Positions 29,391 through 34,522 of a DNA stretch of 34,522 nt are shown here, one piece after another. A program made the position numbers and the translations under genes. Positions within the stretch are counted from its first letter, which is position 1, and each line of letters begins with the position of its first letter. The DNA is taken from assembly GCA_020056635.1 (NCBI GenBank), contig JAGVHI010000009.1, forward strand, positions 1 to 34,522. Reading direction: 5' to 3'. The notes under the pieces were generated by a model, which saw only the letters and a program-made list of their open reading frames with translations, was not told the origin of the DNA and did not search any database. This DNA comes from an archaeon (GTDB lineage: Archaea > Micrarchaeota > Micrarchaeia > Anstonellales > Anstonellaceae).

Positions 29391-32300
29391 TCAGGCGCAC
29401 CTGCTTGGAGCCATTGAATCCATGTACAGGTTGGTGATGCAGACATTTGAGCAGCACTGTGAATTCATATTGCATTCTGATTCAGGAGGCAAACAGACCG
29501 GCAGTATTGGGAATACTTCTATGACTTCACCTATTTCTTCACCAATGCCGCCCGGTATTCCGCTTCCTCCAAGCACTACGCAAGAGTATTGGATGGGCGG
29601 GGTTTCTTCATAAGAAGGCTGATTGGAATTGCCTATTTCATCATTTTCTGAAATCCCTCCGTTGCCAGGCTGGGGGAGCACATCGCCCCGTATGCCGCTG
29701 CTCCCGCCCTGCCCTATGCAGTCCGTACCTTGCGGACATGAGCAATCCTGTAAACATGAGTTGCAATTTTCCCCTCCTGCAGCATCGCATGCGCCATCTC
29801 CGCAATTGAAGAGAGGAGGTGCCCCGCTTGCAGAGCACCTTCTTGCATAGTAAATTCCGCTGCAGCAGAGGCTTGCGCTCCATTCTTCAGCTTCAGCGTA
29901 AGTTCCATTGGGCTTGCACACGCACACTCCATCCTGGCTTAAACCTGTGCAGCATTCGGAAGGCTGGCTTGCTGCATTGCCAGCTGCAATGCATCCTGCG
30001 CCTGAGCCAACATCAATTTGGACAGTCCCTCCATATACAACACTGTATATGTCCCCCACATATGCAAGTATTTCGTTGGTTTCCCCTGCACCAGTCCTGA
30101 GGCTAGCATTGGACAGGTCAAAGTCTATATCCATTGTAAGGGGCGCCCTTTCCCTTGGCCACCAGTAATGCACAAGGTGCCCGTTCACCACCAGGTAGCC
30201 CTCATCATCAAAGAGGAGATTCCTGATTTTCATGCTGGTGATTGGCCCGGAATTGGTAAGATTGAAGTACCTGCAGGCGGTTTGGGTTGAATAGGGGGGG
30301 AATTCATTTGGAGTGATATTGAATATTGAGAAGTAGTGCTGCTGCCCTTCCTGCGCATTAACATCCTGCGTTGGCCGCATTATATCACAGGTGAATGGAT
30401 AGCCACAGTACCCATCATTGCATGCCCCCCCGCAGCATTGCGAATCATTGCTGCAGAATGCGCCGTTTGGCATGCAGCCTAGCACTTGGAAGCCGGGCAG
30501 GGTGATGCCCTTAATCGGGTCGTAATTCTCTGTGTAAAGCCCGTTCTGGTCAAGGTCAACTATCAAGTCATATGAGCCAGGTTCTGGGTTCTGCCAGAGC
30601 ACATAGCTTGCATCCCCCCCAAGGCTGTTCCAGGTCCATACATACCTGTCAAGCGGGTCGCCATTGCTCCATGCCCTGTCATATGGCAGGTAAACCGGAA
30701 GCTGGGCATTTGGGGGGAATCCTAGGTAATTTGCGATTATTGGAGTTGCAGGGGGGAATTGGTCGCTGTCAGGGCCGAATGCAGAGCTGCTTGTAGTCAC
30801 ATGCGGAGCATATACTATGAATGCAACTGAGGACGAGCCGATGTTGTTTGAGGAATCATTTGCCCAAGCCCTAAGAACATTTGAACCAAGGTCGAATTGC
30901 CTGTAGATTGGAGCCGAATAAGTATAGTTTGTGCCGTTCCACTCATACCAGACCCTTGAGCAGGCGCCTGCGCAGGTAGAGGAGAGGTTGATTAGGATTG
31001 ATTCATTCATGTAGCTCGTGTTTAGCGGCGATAAAATAGTGACTGAAGGCGCAATGACTGAGAATGAGGTAGTTGAATCTATGCTTGAGTTGTAGAGCCC
31101 GTCCCGGTCAGTGTCTATGATTATATCAAAATCGCCTGCTTGGTTGGCTGTCCAAAGAGATGCATTGAACTTTCCGTAAACATCCATTGGCTGGTTAAGC
31201 TGCACTATCGAACCTTGAATTGATTCACCATCATCCCTGCTTGCTGAGTGGGGCATAATATAGATGTTCGCACTTGTCCTTGGTGCGAATGAAGAGCCGT
31301 TTGCCCATACTTGGGAGTTCAGGGTGAAATTGTATTTTGGAGTGAATGGGGAGCCTGAACTTGGATTGGCTGCACCTTTGCGTGCGCAATAGGTATCAGG
31401 GTATACTCCAGGCAAGAAAGAATGATTGAAATTGAAAGCATCGCAGATTGCGCGGCGGTCAGGCGAAGCGAATATATCGCCATTGCCTTGGTATGCCGCG
31501 CCTGAGGCGACCTGAATGAGCGTGTCAAAGAATTGCGAATAGTTCCTTGGCGTGAATTTGTAAGTTTGGAGGATTATTGCATCTGCACGGAGTGTGCCGT
31601 TGTTTGTGAAACTGTTTCCGGAATAGCCGTAGTTCTGGAGGAAGTTCTTGCGGAGGTCCCATTTTGAACCAGTAAGTAGTTTACTGCTCCCATAGCACTC
31701 ACCAGTTAGGTCTATTGGGTAACGCTTGGAATTGCTAACATTTCGCGTGGTCGGGTTGACAACTGATTCATTATTTATTGAAGTTGCAAAATAATCCCCC
31801 AAGGCTTCATCCATTGCGTCTCCTTCAGATGGACCACAAGGATTAGAGTCACCTATAAAGTTAGTATCAGTGTAAAGAGAATTACCAATGAGAATGTGGC
31901 CGTATTCATGATATGTCACGTCCGAATATAGAGCGTTATTACATGTTGTATCGTTCCCATATTTGATATACAGCCCACTACTGGCTGCTGAAGCATTTGT
32001 ACAACCAGTTAGATTGTTTAGTTTGCCAGATACACGGACATTCATTTCAGTCAGATTAAAAGGGTCGTATCCTCTTACATAAAAATCATGAATCTTATTC
32101 AGATGGTAAAAGACGTTAGGCTCTTGATATCGGTCACGGTATGGATAAGAAAGATCATTCCAAATCCAATTGTTATACGCAGGATCCACTGGTATAGTAT
32201 AATTATAAGATGTTCTTATTTGACCATTTCGTAATTCTACCATTACCCAAGGATTTCTGAAGTTTTGATTCAACCCGCTATAATAGCTTAGTGTCGAGTA

Positions 32301-33203
32301 TAACATCGAGGCCGCGGGTGGAGGATTATAAGTGATAACAAAACTACCGTTTGGATTAGTTGTTGCAAATCCAAATGATTGTGTAGGACTCGTCCTATTC
32401 ACCACCGAAACGTTCAAATCCTTGAACGGAACTGCAATCGCAGCCCCATGATCCGGGTCGTGCGGCCAAATCATGCCAGTCACGTTGCCGCTTATTGTTG
32501 CATGCGCTTCCAAAGAGGTCTTGCTCAACAGCTTTCCAGTTTGAGCGTCTATAATTACACGATAGGAGTCGGTTTCAGAATCCGAGGCAAGGTCAATGAG
32601 CCAAACTAAAGCTGCCTTTGCCCCATCTTCTGAAATTGGCAAGATGACAAGTTTGGAAGTGTAGATGGTTTCATCATCCTTCTTATTGCCGTCAACTGCC
32701 GTTTTCGCTATTCCAACTGCCCTTTTCTCGTTTACTTTCGGAACAGCATTCACATTTATCTTTGGGTAATATTTAGCCCCCATTGAAGCAAGCTTGTCGT
32801 CAATGTAAAGGAATTTCACTTCAGAGCCGTAAACTGGCACATTGTTGTACTGCTGCTCAAAAAATACAAAAAAATAGCCGCTTGTGCTAACCCCAGGAGG
32901 CTTATCATTGGTTATTTTTTGGAGCTTCAAGTTCGAAGGTCTTATGCCCAGTTCCTTGTTTTCAGAAAGGAGTTGCCTGGAAACTGATTCTATAGATTTG
33001 GAGTTGATGGCTGATTTCTGAACTGAGGTTATTTGCCCAATTGGGAGGAATTTTGAGAAGAATAATGAGTCTGAATAGCCAGCCTTGCTGTAGGAGACTG
33101 AAGCATCTTTCAAATAAGGCTTGAGAGGCTGCGCAAACGTCAAGGAGATTAGGGAATAAACAATAAGTAGTATGAATGCATTCCTTGTGATGCTTGGTCG
33201 CAT
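29391..33203 (-). CDS. Secreted thermolysin/fungalysin-like metalloprotease with C-terminal shared domain
   Basis: A 1270-residue protein. Signal peptide at 1-24 (AFILLIVYSLISLTFA). An FTP/PepSY-type propeptide spans about 70-230 (YFFVFFEQQYNNVPVYGSEV, ID--AQTGKLLSKTS). The gluzincin domain (about 340-620) has NVFYHLNKIHDFY, the zinc motif HEYGH (H432, E433, H436) and a third ligand in DEALGDYFA (E466). Many N-x-S/T sites follow. Then come Ig-like domains (about 720-900), a CC module, and the domain shared with the subtilisin at 8847-12911 (about 937-1125). The tail ends with a Cys-rich stretch (CGDGACDAAGGENCNSC, then CNMNSQCC). It would degrade extracellular protein. The TATA box at 33227-33236 predicts a leaderless mRNA. 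Confidence 0.92.
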   Translation of the reverse strand: MRPSITRNAFILLIVYSLISLTFAQPLKPYLKDASVSYSKAGYSDSLFFSKFLPIGQITSVQKSAINSKSIESVSRQLLSENKELGIRPSNLKLQKITNDKPPGVSTSGYFFVFFEQQYNNVPVYGSEVKFLYIDDKLASMGAKYYPKINVNAVPKVNEKRAVGIAKTAVDGNKKDDETIYTSKLVILPISEDGAKAALVWLIDLASDSETDSYRVIIDAQTGKLLSKTSLEAHATISGNVTGMIWPHDPDHGAAIAVPFKDLNVSVVNRTSPTQSFGFATTNPNGSFVITYNPPPAASMLYSTLSYYSGLNQNFRNPWVMVELRNGQIRTSYNYTIPVDPAYNNWIWNDLSYPYRDRYQEPNVFYHLNKIHDFYVRGYDPFNLTEMNVRVSGKLNNLTGCTNASAASSGLYIKYGNDTTCNNALYSDVTYHEYGHILIGNSLYTDTNFIGDSNPCGPSEGDAMDEALGDYFATSINNESVVNPTTRNVSNSKRYPIDLTGECYGSSKLLTGSKWDLRKNFLQNYGYSGNSFTNNGTLRADAIILQTYKFTPRNYSQFFDTLIQVASGAAYQGNGDIFASPDRRAICDAFNFNHSFLPGVYPDTYCARKGAANPSSGSPFTPKYNFTLNSQVWANGSSFAPRTSANIYIMPHSASRDDGESIQGSIVQLNQPMDVYGKFNASLWTANQAGDFDIIIDTDRDGLYNSSIDSTTSFSVIAPSVTILSPLNTSYMNESILINLSSTCAGACSRVWYEWNGTNYTYSAPIYRQFDLGSNVLRAWANDSSNNIGSSSVAFIVYAPHVTTSSSAFGPDSDQFPPATPIIANYLGFPPNAQLPVYLPYDRAWSNGDPLDRYVWTWNSLGGDASYVLWQNPEPGSYDLIVDLDQNGLYTENYDPIKGITLPGFQVLGCMPNGAFCSNDSQCCGGACNDGYCGYPFTCDIMRPTQDVNAQEGQQHYFSIFNITPNEFPPYSTQTACRYFNLTNSGPITSMKIRNLLFDDEGYLVVNGHLVHYWWPRERAPLTMDIDFDLSNASLRTGAGETNEILAYVGDIYSVVYGGTVQIDVGSGAGCIAAGNAASQPSECCTGLSQDGVCVCKPNGTYAEAEEWSASLCCSGIYYARRCSASGAPPLFNCGDGACDAAGGENCNSCLQDCSCPQGTDCIGQGGSSGIRGDVLPQPGNGGISENDEIGNSNQPSYEETPPIQYSCVVLGGSGIPGGIGEEIGEVIEVFPILPVCLPPESECNMNSQCCSNVCITNLYMDSMAPSRCA

Positions 33204-33226
33204 GGCAGTTAAAGTTGAGCCATGGG

Positions 33227-33236
33227 CTGTTTATAA
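33227..33236 (-). promoter_or_regulatory. TATA box of the metalloprotease gene
   Basis: GTTTATAAAC, palindromic, is centred about 28 bases before the ATG at 33203 and 16 bases after the stop of the upstream cysteine-rich gene. Confidence 0.6.
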
Positions 33237-33251
33237 ACGTTTGTGCTAGTT

Positions 33252-34522
33252 TCAGGGATTGCAATACACTTGGGAATTGCAGGAATTGGAGCAGCAGTCC
33301 GAGTCCCGCCTGCATGACTCATACTCTACGTGGCAGGTGTATTCAGGAACACAGATGTCAACAAAGCAGTAATAGCCAAAGCAGCACTCAGAATCATCAT
33401 TGCAAAAGCCTTGGTAGGGGCTTATGCACTCTACGCATACTCCAGCCCCATATTCACTGCATATGTAGCCGGAGCAGCATTGTGAATCCTGTGAGCAGCT
33501 CTCCCCTTGCTCATTGCATGTGCACGCATCAGCCTGGCATTGGCCTCCACAGCAGTTGCCAGAGCAGCAAAATCCATCGCTAAAACATGAGTCACCGTTA
33601 TTTACGCAGCAGGTGCCTTGTGCCTCATTGCAACTGCCTGAGCAGCATTGGCCATCGGAGGTGCATGCGTATGCCCCGTCTTCTGCGCAAACGCCGCAGC
33701 TCCTAGTCATTGAATTGCAGTTAGAGTTGCAACAGTCAGATAGTTCATCGCATTGGCCGCCATCAGGAACACAGGCTGCAACGCACGAGCCGTCAGCGCA
33801 AATTCCTGAGCAACATTCGTCATTTTCATCGCAATTTCCACCAGGGGGTTTGCAAAGCCTGCAGGTGCCTTCACCATACCTAAATTGGCAAGTTACAAGT
33901 GGAGCGCAACAGTCCTCAGTGGAATTGCATGGCTGGCCGATTTGGTCGCATGCAGGTTCTGAGCAGGTGCCTTTATAACAAGTTAATCCATCACAGCAAT
34001 CCCCGCCATACGGACCTGGGCAAGAATCTTCAGGCCCTAAGCAACCAGTACATCCATGATAAGAGTAGCTGCAGTATGTCCCTGAACAGCAGCCGCCGGA
34101 TTCAGGAGGCATGGGCAGGCAGGAGCCTGAGCCAGTCATGCACTGCCTGCAAGTGCCATCGGAACAGAAACTGCCCGTACCAGGATATTCACAGCAGTCA
34201 GAATCGCCTATGCATGTTCCCTGCCCGTTTGGAATGCATGAGTATGATGCGCCGCATGAGTAGTTGCCCTCTCCGCTTGGGTTGCAGTAACCCTCACAGC
34301 AATCCCCTTGGCCGCCGCTTTCACCAGGGTTGCATACTTCGCCTTCGCCTATGCAATCGGTCAACCCAGCCCCGCCTCCGCATGTGTAAGTGGTTGCATT
34401 GCAGTTCGCATTGCAGCAGAGGTCATTTGCTGGGTCGCAGAAAGAGTCATCAGGAACGCATAGGCATGTTGGAGAACATTGAACATATTCACTTGGGTTG
34501 CAGGAGGTTTCTCCATCGCAAC
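33252..34522 (-). CDS. Cysteine-rich disulfide-module protein (5' end outside window)
   Basis: The minus strand is open from the window edge to the TGA at 33252-33254 (423 complete codons). The start is missing: the TTG near 34364 is internal, because the frame continues upstream and encodes sequence almost identical to the giant cysteine-rich protein (CNPSEYVQCSPTCLCVPDD, then CCNANCNATTYTCGGG). The visible part contains about 14 CC dipeptides in modules of the same plan, for example CSQDSQCCSGYIC and CEYPGTGSFCSDGTC. It is presumably secreted and rich in disulfides, and probably also carries an N-terminal export signal outside the window. It is the upstream paralogue of the gene at 26863-29349, with the metalloprotease between them. 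Confidence 0.85.
   Translation of the reverse strand, partial: CDGETSCNPSEYVQCSPTCLCVPDDSFCDPANDLCCNANCNATTYTCGGGAGLTDCIGEGEVCNPGESGGQGDCCEGYCNPSGEGNYSCGASYSCIPNGQGTCIGDSDCCEYPGTGSFCSDGTCRQCMTGSGSCLPMPPESGGCCSGTYCSYSYHGCTGCLGPEDSCPGPYGGDCCDGLTCYKGTCSEPACDQIGQPCNSTEDCCAPLVTCQFRYGEGTCRLCKPPGGNCDENDECCSGICADGSCVAACVPDGGQCDELSDCCNSNCNSMTRSCGVCAEDGAYACTSDGQCCSGSCNEAQGTCCVNNGDSCFSDGFCCSGNCCGGQCQADACTCNEQGESCSQDSQCCSGYICSEYGAGVCVECISPYQGFCNDDSECCFGYYCFVDICVPEYTCHVEYESCRRDSDCCSNSCNSQVYCNP
34371..34522 (-). repeat. 152-base near-identical segment, copy 2 (cut by window edge)
   Basis: Ungapped match at 141 of 152 bases to 28516-28667. It runs into the window edge, so the duplication may extend further. 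Confidence 0.85.

Noticed and set aside
33252-34364. Complete cysteine-rich gene starting at the TTG near 34364
   Set aside because: The frame continues without a stop to the window edge and encodes sequence matching the paralogue, so the gene is truncated by the window.
28516-34522. Insertion sequence as the cause of the 152-base duplication
   Set aside because: There is no transposase, terminal inverted repeat or target duplication; the match is in frame inside homologous genes, which fits gene conversion better.

Overview
The window comes from an archaeon. It encodes transcription factor B, an archaeal-type Mre11 nuclease, a TRAM-domain RNA-binding protein and a protein with a class III (archaellin/pilin-type) signal peptide. 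Most genes have a TATA box about 26 bases before the start codon, which implies leaderless transcripts, and the Shine-Dalgarno sites are of the GGTGAT/GGAGG type. Compact genes, small unknown proteins and large cysteine-rich surface proteins suggest a DPANN lineage (Diapherotrites/Iainarchaeia- or Micrarchaeota-like). That placement is inference, because no rRNA or marker tree is available here. No tRNA, rRNA or CRISPR array was seen.

Positions 1-1181 hold the start of a DnaJ/alpha-solenoid gene on the minus strand and a divergent promoter region. Positions 1182 to about 13000 look like an accessory island: a von Willebrand factor A (vWA) protein with an unknown partner, a methyltransferase-like/radical SAM fusion, a tyrosine recombinase with a C-terminal zinc ribbon, about 950 bases of non-coding promoter/operator-like modules, an ankyrin protein, a RelE-type toxin-antitoxin pair, and a large secreted subtilisin fused to a beta-helix. 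Most of the genes or gene pairs are separated by copies of one dispersed direct repeat (core near 2938, 7914, 8515 and 12937; a tail-only copy near 4696). The island therefore has a cassette-like layout around a recombinase.

Positions 13172-26725 are mostly ordinary chromosome: a multi-pass membrane protein, cold-shock protein, MsrB-cupin fusion, glutaredoxin, Mre11, TFB, GNAT, TRAM protein, proline dehydrogenase, VTT membrane protein, PurE and PurC. Unknown proteins and a catalytically degenerate LAGLIDADG-like protein are interspersed. CspA, TRAM, MsrB and Grx could serve cold or oxidative stress. PurC and PurE act in IMP synthesis.

Positions 26863-34522 form a surface/secretome cluster on the minus strand: a giant disulfide-rich protein with a class III signal peptide, a thermolysin/fungalysin-like secreted metalloprotease, and a second cysteine-rich protein cut by the window edge. 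The metalloprotease and the island's subtilisin share a C-terminal domain of about 185 residues, and the two cysteine-rich genes share a nearly identical 152-base segment.

The strongest candidates for an undescribed system are the array at 6005-6880, whose paired operator words change in concert between modules and recur upstream of the subtilisin, and the dispersed repeats that bound the cassettes next to the recombinase.
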